Positions 33,571 to 46,000 of a stretch of DNA of 64,000 nucleotides are shown here, piece by piece. The stretch's first letter is position 1. Each line of letters begins with the position of its first letter. The translations under genes were made by a program, and so were the position numbers. The notes under the pieces were generated by a model that made no database searches, was not told where the DNA came from, and was given only the letters and a program-made list of their open reading frames with translations. This DNA is from Boswellia sacra (taxonomy: Eukaryota; Streptophyta; Magnoliopsida; Sapindales; Burseraceae), in NCBI GenBank assembly GCA_013180625.2, contig SNVD02013683.1, positions 124,001-188,000 of the forward strand. The letters are read 5' to 3'.

Positions 33571-36000
33571 GGCATAACTTAATTTACGCTCTAATTTTTT
33601 CTAGTTTTCCTGTTTTGAATAATGTCTAGCACCAGATGGTGGTGAGACTTGTGAGTGGATGTTGGTCTATTAATAACTATTTTATAATTGATTTAAAATT
33701 TATTTTATTTGTTACTTGTCTTGAAATTGGGATGTACTTTATATGAATTCGATCGATATTATATATTTTGTTTCTCATGAAATTTGATTTACTTGTTCTT
33801 CTGGCTCAAGTATTAATAAGCTATGTTTAATCTCCTCATTCCCTACCCATTCCTTATGTTTTTAAGGGCGGGACGAGGATAGACAATCTCCATACAGAAA
33901 ATGTTTTCTATAATTTATCACATTCCCTATGCCAACATCTTTTATATAATTAAACTTAAGTTTTTACAAAATAATATAACATTTTATTTTTAGATAATAA
34001 TATAATTTTATGTTTTTTCAATAATCAATATATTAAATGTCAAATAAAAATAGTATAAATTTATATATTTTTATATGTAATAGTTTATTAGATGAAAACA
34101 AAGATAACAATATTTTTATATTATTATATATAATGATAGGGTGCTGCCAGAGTGTGGGGTGCGGAATCGTAAAACCCATTCTCACATCATCACAATATGG
34201 AGATTAAAATTCTATCTTATTCCCGCCTCATCCCTATAAAAACTATCTTATCCCCACCCCAATAGAAGCAGATTTCCAACCCTACAATACATTTTGTCAT
34301 TCCTAGCTATATAAGCGAACTTTTTTTAAACTATGAAGATTTTATTAAGTTTTACCCACAACTTTATGAAAAAGAGCAATATATACACAAACACACACAC
34401 ACACATATATAATAATCCTCAAATTTATAGAATTCACTCACAAAAACTAAAACCATAGATTATATTTAAATATTAAGTAAACTACACAAATAAAATTATC
34501 GTTTCAAATTTTATTTTAATTAATCCAAGCTAGTTGGTTCAAGATCCATAATATCTCAAAACCCATGAAGGGAAGCTGCATCTTGTAGGATTGATTTCTA
34601 TCAAACAAAAATTTTATCATTTCAAATCGTTTTTGTTTTTCAAAGAAATGATAATATTTGCCTCCTGTCCACCATCACTAGTTTTTCTAACACCCTAAAT
34701 TCTTTTACACATTTTATTTTCTAAAAGGCAAGTATATGTCTACCGATCAACCTATTGTGAAAGCCAAATCCAATGTTTCTAATTATGGCTTGCTACTTTG
34801 GCATTTTCGTATGTATGCCAATTTTTAGAATAAAAGTAGGCTTGATTATTAATGTACACAAAATTCGGTGGACGCCCCACTTCAACTATTATTTTATGAA
34901 TTTTGTATCTCTTCACATAACAAAAGTTTTTGAGACCGGAGGTACGACTTATAGTCCACGTCGTTCAAAAATTATTAATTATTAATTGGACTAATCAATG
35001 AACTCTCTAGAAATGCTGTAGAGATTCACTTAGTTTTGGTATAATTCAAACACATATCTCATATTTTAAAGAAACAAAAAGAGTTAATGGATAAGAATTA
35101 GATAAAGTTGTATTGAGAAACAGTGTGGGACTGAAGCCACTGAACCTCTAACTTAATAGTGTACTATAAAACCAATACATTAAATGAAAAAATCTCAACA
35201 AGAATGAATCATCCGCTTCCCATAGTTTTCTTCTCCTCGTATTGTAGAATGTCGCAGCAGTGGGCATCACAAGAGAATGGATAAGGGACCGGCCCCAGTA
35301 ATTATTTAATTAAAATGAGCATCCCACCATAAACATGAATGCGTTTTCTGACTTCAAAGCAATTTATTCAGTCTATCTATCTGATATAAATACGCCTAAA
35401 GTACAACCAGCGACCGGCTTTGCCATCATTTCTTCATCACCATCACTACACAATTTTAGCCCCCGAGTAGAGCCGAAAACCAAAGTTCGAAATTTTTGAA
35501 CAATAACAAAATAAATAAAATAAAATAAGAAACTTCGAGAAAAACGTATTACTGCCAATTGCCAAGATCATTTCCTGCAGAAAACTATGACTTAAAAACA
35601 GCAACCACGACTCGAGACTTCATTATTTTGGCAGACTAAAGTTCCTCAGGTCGTTAAAAAAAAATAATAGCAAATTTGCCTAAACAAGAAGTAAAAGTTT
35701 ATAGATTAATAATTGACAATAAAAACAACTCAGTCAGAAGACAAAATGTAGTGAAACGATGAAAGAGAGAAAAAATTTCCTATCACTATGGAATTCATTC
35801 TCAGAGTCTGTACATAATCCTACTTCACCAATTCTGATTCTGATTCTTTACTATCCACAAGTGACTTCAAAATGCAGCCTACCTAGACTGGAAAATTTAC
35901 TTCATAATTATGCTCCTAATCACCTACCACCTATAATCAACGTGAATAGAACTTTACAATTTGGATGTTACAACCATGCTACTGCTTCATGCTTCATGTA
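33571..36000. other. 3' flank of germin copy 3 (right half of duplicated block)
   Basis: Begins with the germin stop codon remnant and a 3' region matching 3675-3930. Further on, 35080-35330, 35545-35720 and 35720-36000 match 4440-4680, 5200-5380 and 9961-10210. No gene is seen. A CA microsatellite lies near 34392-34407. Confidence 0.75.
33830..34285. mobile_element. Possible hAT-type MITE remnant
   Basis: The right end reads, on the minus strand, GTAGGGTTGGAAATCTGC followed by GGGGTGGGG, and the left part has AAGGGCGGGACGAGGATAG. These words are typical of hAT-like MITEs. No matching left terminal repeat or target duplication was found, and this stretch is absent from the paralogous flank. 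Tentative. Confidence 0.35.
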
Positions 36001-36032
36001 CAGAGTATATATTATGCAGCTCTAGTGTATCT

Positions 36033-37608
36033 TTACATGGGAAAGCCATAGTTTTGATAACCCATTGAGCCTCCTTGACTAGCAAACTGGTTTGGTGGAG
36101 GAAACTGATGCAAAGTTTGTGGCTGCTGGTTACCTGGACCTGCAGGGGGAGGAATCCAGTTCTGGTCAACAGGCATCCCTACTGAGTTCTGATCAACAGA
36201 CACTGGTACTGAATTGCTATCGACCGTGGTAATGTCATGGATGCTCGACCTTTTCCTTTCTTTTTTCACAGCACTCTGGCGAAGGAAATACTTTTGTGCA
36301 TGACTAGCTACCTGCGTTGGTGTTCTTGTCACCACTACATTCCTGGAAATACTCCTCCAATCACCCTTTCCAAATTTGCTCAGTCCAATTAGAAATAACC
36401 TGTTCCAATACCAGCTCAAAATTAGGTATAGAAAACATAACATAACAATAACAGAGGGCAGGCAACCGCTTGACAATTCACAAACAAGAAAGCAATACTA
36501 ACAATACAGCCAATTGGGACTAGATTGATGCATTTGGCCGGGGTCGTGAAGTCCAAAGGATATTTAACCCGTACTTAGTTTCTAAAATCTCATAATGTTT
36601 TCAATCCACACAAGTGCGAAACTCATTTTACTGGTTATTAAACACATAATCCTTGAAATATTTAAACGTGCATTCAGGAGTGCTCGTAAGAAAGTGGTAT
36701 TGAGGAAAAGATAGCGCTTAAGACAACAAAAAGCACTTCAAGCGTATTTCAAGGAGCAATATATGTGCTTTTCTTAAGAATATGTAAAAGGAACACGTAT
36801 CTTGTCTAAGGAGCACATGAAGTGCCTCATTAGTCGCTATCTCCAAACACTGGAAAATTGAAGTTGAACTAGTTAAAGCACTCTCCGTGGAGCAAAAATT
36901 GTCCCCAAACACGGTAAGCATTTTCAACAAAATGTACCAACCAAAACGCAAATATCACATATATGCTTCCGGGTTTAATATAAATTTATCCATCCTTACT
37001 CAAGTCATTTAAAAAATATACATAGAACGAAAATTCTGCTTCTGGTAGAAAAATAATAATAATAATAATAATAACAAAAAATTTTCCATTTCAATTTCCT
37101 ACCCAAAGCACAAGTAAACTAAAAAATTAAAAAAAAAAAGTTTTTTTTTCTTGTTTCCAAGGAGTAAAATCTATAATCTATTTTCATTTTCATTTCTTAT
37201 TAAATAAAATAAATCATTTTCACCCAATCAGAAGATTAATGTAACTTACTTGTGCTCTTCTTCGGTCCACGGCGTACCCTTCTTCCTCTCGGGCTCTCCT
37301 CCATGTCTCTGCTTCGACCCAAACGAGATCTGACCCAAAGAGTCCCAATCCGACGAGGATTCATCCTTATAGCGCGGCAACGCAACTCGACCCGAATCAA
37401 TCTCACCCACATCGTGAACCAAGACCTCGAAGTGTTCCATCACATCCCTGGGTGACTTACCGGGAACTTGTTCAGCAATTTTCTTCCACCGATCGGGCAC
37501 TTCATCTGGGTACAGAACCAAAGCTTTCTCGAAAAGCTTGTCCTCGACGAAAGTCCACCGATTGGGTGAATAAGACTGAGTCTGAGTCGGGTTGTTCTCT
37601 TGATACAT
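36033..37608 (-). CDS. SHAQKYF-type (R-R) MYB-like transcription factor
   Basis: Two exons, 37608-37250 and 36399-36033, with a donor reading GTAAGTTAC and an acceptor ending ACAG. They give 241 residues. A first SANT/MYB repeat (residues 17-66) starts with the block [16 protein letters not shown] second MYB repeat (112-161) starts [11 protein letters not shown] and ends with the plant box SHAQKYF at 152-158. A short basic stretch (KKERKR) at 165-170 may be a nuclear signal, and the tail is rich in Gln, Pro and Asn. This two-repeat layout is that of DIVARICATA and related I-box-binding nuclear factors. The frame extends 13 codons upstream of 37608 but only with a non-ATG codon, so I take the ATG. 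A duplicated relative is reduced to fragments at 9961-10210 and 25023-25123. Confidence 0.92.
36400..37249 (-). other. Intron of the MYB-like gene
   Basis: 850-bp intron with GT and AG borders. It contains an AAT microsatellite at about 37052-37073 and a stretch (36690-36940) with repeated GAGCACnnGAAGTGC-like words that may be an old MITE. Confidence 0.8.
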
Positions 37609-37730
37609 GAATGTAGAGTAGAGTTTGCTTGGTGAGTTGAAGTTCAAAGAACTTGGTTTGGTTGGCTCTTGGGGATTTCGTTGGCTTCAAGAGTTTGGTG
37701 GGAGATTTGATTTTAAGAGCGAGTTTTGTT

Positions 37731-37737
37731 ATTTATA
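37731..37737 (-). promoter_or_regulatory. TATA box of the MYB-like gene
   Basis: TATAAAT on the minus strand about 125 bp before the ATG at 37608. Confidence 0.55.
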
Positions 37738-40115
37738 TTGAGAGTTCAGTTTTGCTTTCTTTTCCGGAGTTTTGTTTGTTTATGCAACTCGAGCAACTCA
37801 GACTCCTATTTTCACACGTTTTTACTCTTATTGGACATTTCTTTTCTTTTCTTTTTTCTCTTTTTATTATTATTTTACCTGTTTTCTTTTTAATATTACG
37901 CGGAGTAGTGAAACGAATTTATCAATTTTTTTAATAAATATTTCATAATTCTGAGTAAAAGGAAATAAAATTCACTGTTTTACTTTTTTAAGTGCTTGAC
38001 GTTTTATGGACTCTGTCCACGATTATATTGCTTTTAATTTATTAGGTGAATTGTCTAATCAATAATTGTTTATGACGTCTTTTTCTCTAATCATATTCAT
38101 TTATAGGGGCAGTTGAGACCATCAATCCTTTGTAAACATCATGGACGGATGGACATGTGTTGGATGTGAGCTCATGCTACGCTGTATGTTGGGTGCTTTT
38201 TTGTCAATTATTGATTTCCTCATTCAAAAACTAATGTAGTGTTTCTTGTATCTATAAAATTAATTAAATTAAAATATGTAGTTTACTCTCTTTCTTAATA
38301 TGGCTTTGTGACTCGAACATTCCTTTATTTTGCCTCGGAGGCTGTTACTTCCGTTTAACAACAATGACACGTATAACCGAACCAACAAAAGTTTGTTCAT
38401 AATTAATTAATGTTAATCCATTTAAATTTTGTACTTCAAGTAGTTATTTAATGAAATTGCTATATTGGTTGATATCACTATTTTACGTTACATATTATTA
38501 ATACCTTATTAAATAATTAAGAAATTGAATAGGAAGGCGCACGCATTCATATATGGGCTTTTGTAACAAACGAACACTCAAATGGCCAGCTGTATTGTTG
38601 GAGTCAGAAGACCAAGTTTAGAATTTATATGGGCAATAAAGAAAATGCCTTTACAAAGCAAAAACAGCCAATGGGGGCACTACTATTCAACTCATAATCA
38701 TAGTTGAATGAGAGAGAAAGTAGTGAAGCGGTAAAGAATGGGATAAGGCATAAATAAATAAATAAAAAACAAGAGTTGATAAAAGTCAGGAAGTTGCCAG
38801 GCCCTTTTGCCCTTTCCTTTTCTATTCATATAACCACCTAATCATCGTTAATGATTAATTTTCAAATTTACATGAACTTATCTTTTATCCAACCAATGGA
38901 TAATATGAAAAATATATAAATAATAAACAAAATTCAAAGTATGCTTTTTATTTAAGTACAGTTGAGTTGAGGTGCTTGAGGAGGAGTATAATCAACTCCT
39001 AATGATATATTAGTTGTTTTTATTTCCAGATAAATAGAATATGATAGGTATAAAATAGTCTGCTTAACGAATCATTTCTAAAGAAAAAGTATAAGTCCAA
39101 TAAAATATTCAAATAGTTTATGCTACAAGTTGTTACATAATCTTTTAAAGATTGGAAGTCCAATAATCAAGAAACATGATAAAAAAATAACCAACCAACA
39201 AGATTTAAGTACGTCAACCTAGGTTAGCTTATCTATAGGCTTTTAATAAAACAAGTAAGACCCATGTCAAATATGTCCCTCTATGAAATTTGAGTCACAC
39301 AGAACAACAATTTGTTTGTTGTGGATTACACTAAAATGAGTCCATTGAAGAAAAAAATTGATCTTCCCTTTATTTAATTTAAATATAATTTATTATAAAT
39401 ACTGAGTGGTTTTTAAAAAAGAAAAAGAAAAAATAGATAATATTCTCAATAAAAAAGAAGATGCATGCATGCAAAGTAAATGGGCTAACTCTGAATTTGT
39501 AGTTGATATTTGGAGATGGATGGTATTAATATTGAGTGATGAGTTAAGTATGAAGGAAGGAAATCATATGAATCAGGTGAAATGGATGGGGAGAAACAGG
39601 AGAAGGGAAGGTGAGGGTGTGAACTCGTGAGGTTTGTGTTGTCGGCAACCGCCTGTGGGAGGTTGACGTCTTGTACAGATGGGTAAGCAGCTGTCGCTTT
39701 ATAACTGCCCCTTGGAGCCGCCCCCCGACCCGACCACTCCATCTCTTTCTAGAAACCATAATATGTCAATGTTTTTGGATGTATCGTAACTTAGCAGGTT
39801 TTCCCATCTGCATGGCGGCTCCAGTTTTCGACACGTGTACTCACTTCCACTCCATGTCATGACTAGAAACAGTCCAAGTCCAACAAAGTTTTGGATAAGC
39901 TTAAATTGCCACCTCATTGTTCGTTTCTTTTAATTATAATAAAATTTATACACTTCGTCCCTCTTTTTATTTTTTCAATTTTGCATTTTTAAATACGAAG
40001 GCCCAGGGGTGGGCCAAGCGGTTTAAAGTACACCGCGTAAGATAAGAGTTGTACTTGTTGGAGATGAAATGAATCAAATGATTGGTTGACATTATTACGT
40101 TAACCCCTTTAGCCG
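37738..40115. other. Intergenic region upstream of the MYB-like gene
   Basis: Mostly AT-rich with no credible gene. It includes a GC-rich island at 39615-39735 and a G-box-like ACACGTGT near 39832. The open frames in this stretch are short and lack any domain. Confidence 0.5.
39615..39735. other. GC-rich island in AT-rich intergenic DNA
   Basis: About 120 bp clearly richer in G and C than its surroundings. It contains an imperfect inverted repeat (CAACCGCC and GGAGGTTG, 4-base loop) and a C-rich run near 39720. I do not recognise it; no long frame with a domain covers it. Confidence 0.5.
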
Positions 40116-40125
40116 ATGTAATAAT

Positions 40126-41412
40126 GGGATAATATCGTAGATCATCCATGAGGTTTAGCTGATTATCATACGGAAAACCTCTTATATAAATATATCAGCG
40201 TCGTCCCTAACGTTTGCGTTTAAGCTTCATCCAGGTCCAGTCAACAGATTCCGTTAGATTTCAAATTAACGTTTTGGGGTATTTTGGTAAAATTACATAA
40301 TTTCATATGGGATAATTTTATAAACCATCCTTGAAGTTTAGCTAGTTATCATGCGGAAAGCCTCTTATGTAAATATATCAGCGCGGTCCCTAACGTTTGT
40401 GTTTAAGCTTCATCCAGATCCAACCAACAAATTCCGCTAGTTTTCAAATTAACATTTTGGGGTATTTTAGTAAAATGACATAATTTCATAGCAGAAAACG
40501 TAAAACTAACCCTTGAATTTTCTTTTCTAAAATCTCTATTTCATATCACACAAGCATCACCATATATAACCACCATAGCCACTATCACTACCATCAAATT
40601 CATTTAAATAAAAAAATATACGTCATAAGACTCCACCATGATAGCACCGAATTTTCCTCCACCATCAACACCCACCATCTCAACTTAATCACAAAGTTAT
40701 TGAAAAAAAAAGAATCAAATATTCAAAATTAAATCCAAATTATTTCAACAATTATGTTTAAAAAAATTATGCAAAAACTCTAAAACCCAAAACTGGCATG
40801 CTTCTCTTTCTCCTCACTAACTTTTTTAAAAATTTTCTCAACTTAAGAAAACATTCACAGACACTACATATTGAAATGAAGCAACAAAATAAAGACAAAA
40901 AATTCTCAAACTGAAATTTTATAAAGAACTAGTAGCCAGCCAAAGCTATGTTTAGAGATTGAGAGGTTGGGGTGAGAGAGGCAGATGTGGGTGTGAAAAA
41001 GGATCGGATTTTTTGCTGCGAAAAAAAAAAAAGAAAGAAGAAAGGATATAAAAGTAAGGACAAAATGGTATTTTTAATTTTTTTTCTTAGTTTTTACACA
41101 AACGGAATCTGTTGGTTGGACCTGGATGAAGCTTAAACGCAAACGTTAAGGACCGCGCTGATATATTTATATAAGAGGCTTTTCGCATGATAATTGGCTA
41201 AACTTCAGGGGTGGTTTATGATATTATCCCGGATGAATTATATCATTTTACTAAAATACCCCAAAACGTTAATTTGAAAGCTAACGGAATCTGTTGGCTG
41301 GACCTGGATGAAGCTTAAACACAAACTTTAAGGATCGCGTTGATATATTTACATAAGAGGTTTTCTGCATGATAATTATCTAAACTTCAGGAGTGGTTTA
41401 TGATATTATCCC
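40126..41412. mobile_element. MULE-like MITE with compound terminal repeats
   Basis: 1,287 bp starting GGGATAATATC and ending GATATTATCCC, flanked by a perfect 10-bp direct repeat ATGTAATAAT (40116-40125 and 41413-41422). The 9-10 bp duplication fits Mutator-like elements. Each end carries two tandem copies of a unit of about 180 bp (left at 40126 and about 40310; right, inverted, at about 41100-41225 and 41255-41412), containing AAGCTTCATCCAG and its complement. The centre is AT-rich and non-coding. Confidence 0.88.
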
Positions 41413-41467
41413 ATGTAATAATATACTTTTTAACGAGGATATCATTTTCTTTCGGGTCATTTTACTG

Positions 41468-41733
41468 TACATCTGTTATATTGATACATTAATTTTTAAA
41501 TTCGTGTAAAATTTATAAATAAATATATAAAAATACTCAGCTACAATTTTTTTAAATGAACATGTAAAAGTTGTAAATAAGTATGTAAAAGTTGTAAATG
41601 AATATGTAAAAATTGTAAATACAACTTTATATACATTCATTTATAACTTTTACATATTCATTTACTACTTTTACACATATATTTATAACTTTTACACGAT
41701 TTTAAAAAGTGAAGCACCTATACAACAAGTGTA
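41468..41733. mobile_element. Small fold-back element
   Basis: About 266 bp whose two halves are imperfect inverted copies: TCGTGTAAAA near 41502 pairs with TTTTACACGA near 41690, and the outer ends TACATCTGTT and AACAAGTGTA also pair. The centre is built of repeated TTGTAAATGAATATGTAAAA-like words. The superfamily is not assigned; TA flanks are possible. Confidence 0.6.
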
Positions 41734-42752
41734 TCGTAGCCACAGTCTTTCCTTTCCTCACCGTTTCTCAATGGATTAATATCACGTACTACCCTGACTT
41801 TTAAGTATAGTATTATTCGAATTTATTTTTTATAATTTTATTATTATCTATCTTTATTTTTTAATAAATCATCTTGGACTACCTCTTCGTTAATTTAACA
41901 ATTAATTAAAATTATTTTTCCATTTTTTATTTGTAATTTCTAAAATACTCTTACTTTTTCATGAATTCTAATCAGTTATCAAAATATATTTAATATAAGA
42001 TGGTTCATGATGATTTCAAAAAAAATATAAATAGACAGAAATAAAATTTTGTACACAGTAGATCCGCATGATATTAAGTCTAAGGTTAATAGTGGTCATG
42101 ACATTATCCTGAAATATTTTTTGTTTTAAAATTATATTTTATATTATTATTAAAAGTGTAATAAATTAACTATTATAACTCTTCAATTTCTAATTATTTA
42201 AGAATACTTAACGTTCAAACTAATAAAGTAATGGATGGCGACCGGTGATTTTTGAAAATATAGGGGTGGCAATAATAAAGTTTGGAAAAAAAGAATTGGC
42301 GTGAGATCAAGCCTAAGGTTAGAGGAGGTCCGTGACATTTATCCATTTCACAGTAATACGTTGTTAGTTACTACAAATTAATTAATAATAAGATAACAAG
42401 TATTATCGGAGTAATACGTTGTTAGTTACTACAAATTAATTAATAATAAGATAACAAGTATTATCGGAGTAACTCCAGCACAAATTCCTTTCATAGGAGA
42501 GATTTTGGATATTTAATGTTAAACGTTATGGATGAGATGAGAGATTTTAGAGTTAATATTATATGTTGTCAGTCTATGTTCAAATAACATTATCTCATGC
42601 ATTAAAACTTGAGTCCCTTTAACTAATTAGCTTGTCTACATCTCCATTATGGTTGGTGTCTTTATTCAAGTAATAAAATGAAGGTTTTAGATTACGATTT
42701 ACTTGATAATACTATTTTATGTTTTACAAAACATTATTAATATATACATATA
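41734..42752. other. Intergenic region
   Basis: AT-rich; apart from the 58-bp tandem duplication at 42353-42468 I see nothing. Confidence 0.5.
42353..42468. repeat. Perfect 58-bp tandem duplication
   Basis: Units 42353-42410 and 42411-42468 are identical; each begins GTAATACGTTGTTAG and ends TATTATCGGA. Confidence 0.95.
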
Positions 42753-42757
42753 GCTAC

Positions 42758-42964
42758 AACTAACTTTAGTAAAAGGAATTCATTCTCATTTCTTTCTAGT
42801 CACAGAACCAATTACAGAACAATATATATTTGGAAACTTTTATCCTAACTATAGTTGAGTTAACTAACTCTAACAATTAACTAACTATAACAGAATACAG
42901 TGAAGTTACAAGAATACCCTTCATCTGCAATATTACAAAATTACCCCACACATCATTGCTAACA
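42758..42964 (-). repeat. 3' LTR of copia L
   Basis: 207 bp, nearly identical to 47512-47718. On the element's strand the LTR begins TGTTAGCAATG. The other end is within one or two bases of the stated limit. Confidence 0.93.
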
Positions 42965-42975
42965 TTCCCCCTCAA
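42965..42975 (-). other. Polypurine tract of copia L
   Basis: TTCCCCCTCAA on the plus strand reads TTGAGGGGGAA on the element's strand, directly before its 3' LTR. Confidence 0.85.
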
Positions 42976-43028
42976 GTGTAGCTAGGATAATTCTGATTAT
43001 CTTAGCAAGCTTGAAAGAAACAGATAAG

Positions 43029-46000
43029 CTAGGTTCCATTCTCAGTTTCAGCAACAGTATCACTTCCAGTAATTAGCACATTCTCAGATTCAGCAATTTG
43101 ATTGATATGAGAATTCTTTACTTCAGTAGTGTGGGTAATCTTTCCAGGGTAGACAGCTAGCTTATCTCTGAGAAACTCAAACCTTGCTCTAGTAAGTGAC
43201 TTAGTTAGAATATCTGCATACTGAAACTCTGTTGATACATGCTGCACCCTTAACTGATTTGCCAAGACTTTTTCTCGGATGAAATGCACATCAACTTCAA
43301 TGTGTTTAGTTCGAGCATGGAACACAGGATTGGCAGCAAGAGATTCTGCCCCTTTATTATCACAAAAGAGAATTGGAGTATCTTGTAATTGAACACCAAC
43401 TTCTTGTAATAGACTTTGTAGCCACAAAATTTCTGTTTCAGCAAGAGACATAGCTCTTTATTCAGATTCTGTAGATGATCTTGCAACAACCTTTTGCTTT
43501 TTAGAGCACCAATATATTAGATTGTCTCCAAAATACACACAACAACCTGAAGTTGATTTTCTATCATCAAGAGAACTAGCCCAATCAGCATCACTATATC
43601 CAGTGAGAGTAAAGGATTCCATTGGCTTGAATAGTAAACCATAATGTGAGGTGCCTTTGATGTATCTCAACACACGTTTACAAGCTTGCCAATGTTTTAC
43701 TGTTGGACACTGCAAAAACTGACTTAATTTGTTCACAGCAAAGGATATATCAGGCCTAGTCATGGATAGATATTGCATAGCTCCAATTATACTCTGATAC
43801 AAACTTGGCTGATCAAATTCTAAGCTATCATGCATGTACAGTTTTCAATTAGCATCTAATGGTGACTGGATTTTCTTGGCTCCAAACATATTACATTTCT
43901 TCAACAAGTCAATGGCATATTTATTTTGTGTAAGAAGTAAGCTACCATTTGATCTAGTAACTTCAAAACCAAGAAAATAATTAACTGAACCAAGATCTTT
44001 GAGTGCAAATCTGTGATTAAGATCAAGAATTACCTGTTGTACTTTAGCTTTATTGTTTCCAGTAACCAGGATGTCATCAACATAGACCAAAAGCAACACA
44101 ATTTGACCATCAGATTTGTAAACAAAGAGACTAGTGTCTGATCTGGATGGCATGAACCCCCACTGAAGCAAAGCACCTTTGAGCTTATCAAACCATGCTC
44201 TAGGTGCCTGCTTCAAGCCATAAAGGGATTTATGAAGATGGCAAACAAAGTCAGGTTTGGAGGAATCAACAAAACCTTCTGGCTGAGACATGTACACTGT
44301 TTCTTGTAAATCGCTATTTAAAAAAGCATTATTTACATCAACTTGTTTAATATCCCAACCCTTAGTAACAGCTAAAGAGAACATAACTCGGAGAGTAGAA
44401 GGCTTGATGACAGGACTGAATGTTTCAAAATAGTCAATCCCAGGAGTTTGTTGGAAACCTTTTGCAACAAGTCTGGCCTTATACCTCTGGATGGTGCCAT
44501 CCGAATTATACTTGACTCTAAAAACCCATTTGTTGTCTACTATATGCATATCAGGAGTGGCAGGCACTAAACTCCAAGTATTATTGCTTTGTAAAGCTTG
44601 AAATTCAGCTTGCATAGCAGTAAACCATTGAGGATTAGATAGGGCTTCTTGAACTGTTTTAGGTTCACTAGAGCTAGAGGATTCGACAGAAAGAGTAGCA
44701 TTGTAAAGTTTGGGTTTAAAAATACCAGATTTTGATCTAGTGGTCATAGGATGAACATTGGAGGATGGAGGATGTAAAGTAGAATTCGGTATATACTCAG
44801 TTACCGGGAGAGAGGCAGTTGGAGAATAAGATTGTAAAGGAGAAGACAAAGGTGAAACATTATCAGTATTTACAGCAGGAAAAGTGTTGTTTGTGATAGT
44901 ATTTTGAGAAGATACTGGAAAAGAAAAAGGGAAAATCCAAGGACCAGATATTGGAAAGGAAGATGGAACAAATTTAGAGGAAGAAAGAAACTTACCAGTG
45001 TGAAATGGAAAATAAGACTCATCAAATGCAACACTTTGAGCAATATAGATTCTGCCTGAAGAATGTAAACATAGATATCCTTTGTGGCAAGAACTATAGC
45101 CAAGAAAAATACAAGTGGATGTGCGAAAAGCAAACTTGTGTGAATTATAAGGCCTGAGATTAGGACAACAGGCACAACCAAACACCTTGAGTGAACTGTA
45201 ATTAGGAACAATATGAAAAAGAGTCTGAAATGGAGAGGAAAATTGCAAAGAAGAAGTGGGTAACCTGTTAATGAGATAAACAGCTGTATGAAAGGCAAAC
45301 CACCAAAAAGAGAGTGGCATTAAGGCTTGAGCTAGAAGAGTAAGTCCAATATTAACAATATGCCTGTGCCTTCTTTCTACAGCCCCATTTTGTTGATGTG
45401 TATGTGGAGAGGGGTGTCTAAACATGATTCCAAGAGTTTGAAGAAAAGAAGCAAGAGGCCTGTATTCTCCACCCCAATATGTTTGAAGGCACTTTAACTC
45501 TGTATTGAACTGCCTTTCAACTAATATAAGAAACTGCTTGAAAATGATTGGAACCTCAGCTTTTGATTTCAAGGGATAAATCTAAATGTATTTACTAAAA
45601 TCATCCATAAAAATCACATAGTAAGTATAACCTTCTACTGATTTTGTTGGAGATGGTCCCCAAACATCAGAGAATACAATATCGAGTAGAGCAGAAGATC
45701 TACTACAGGAGCTTGGATAAGAGGCATGACACATCTTGCCAACAACACAAGACTCACAAAAACAATCACTAGAAGAAAAACACTTAAACAGTTGTGTAGA
45801 AGAAGCAATTCTGTGTAACACTTGACTATGTGGATGGCCTAATCGCCTATGCCACAAAATTTGATCATCAGTGGACTTAGAAGCAGATGAACACACAGCA
45901 ACAACAGTTGAACTTGGTTGCTTCACTAATGTAAAAAACATAGAGATAGGTCTTGTGACAGTTAATACAGTAAAGGATGAATCAACTGCCCTTCTTGTTC

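Noticed and set aside
39485..39742. Overlapping minus-strand frames of 85 and 71 codons over the GC-rich island
   Set aside because: Low AT content alone keeps frames open; no domain, no promoter pattern, and both frames are equally poor.
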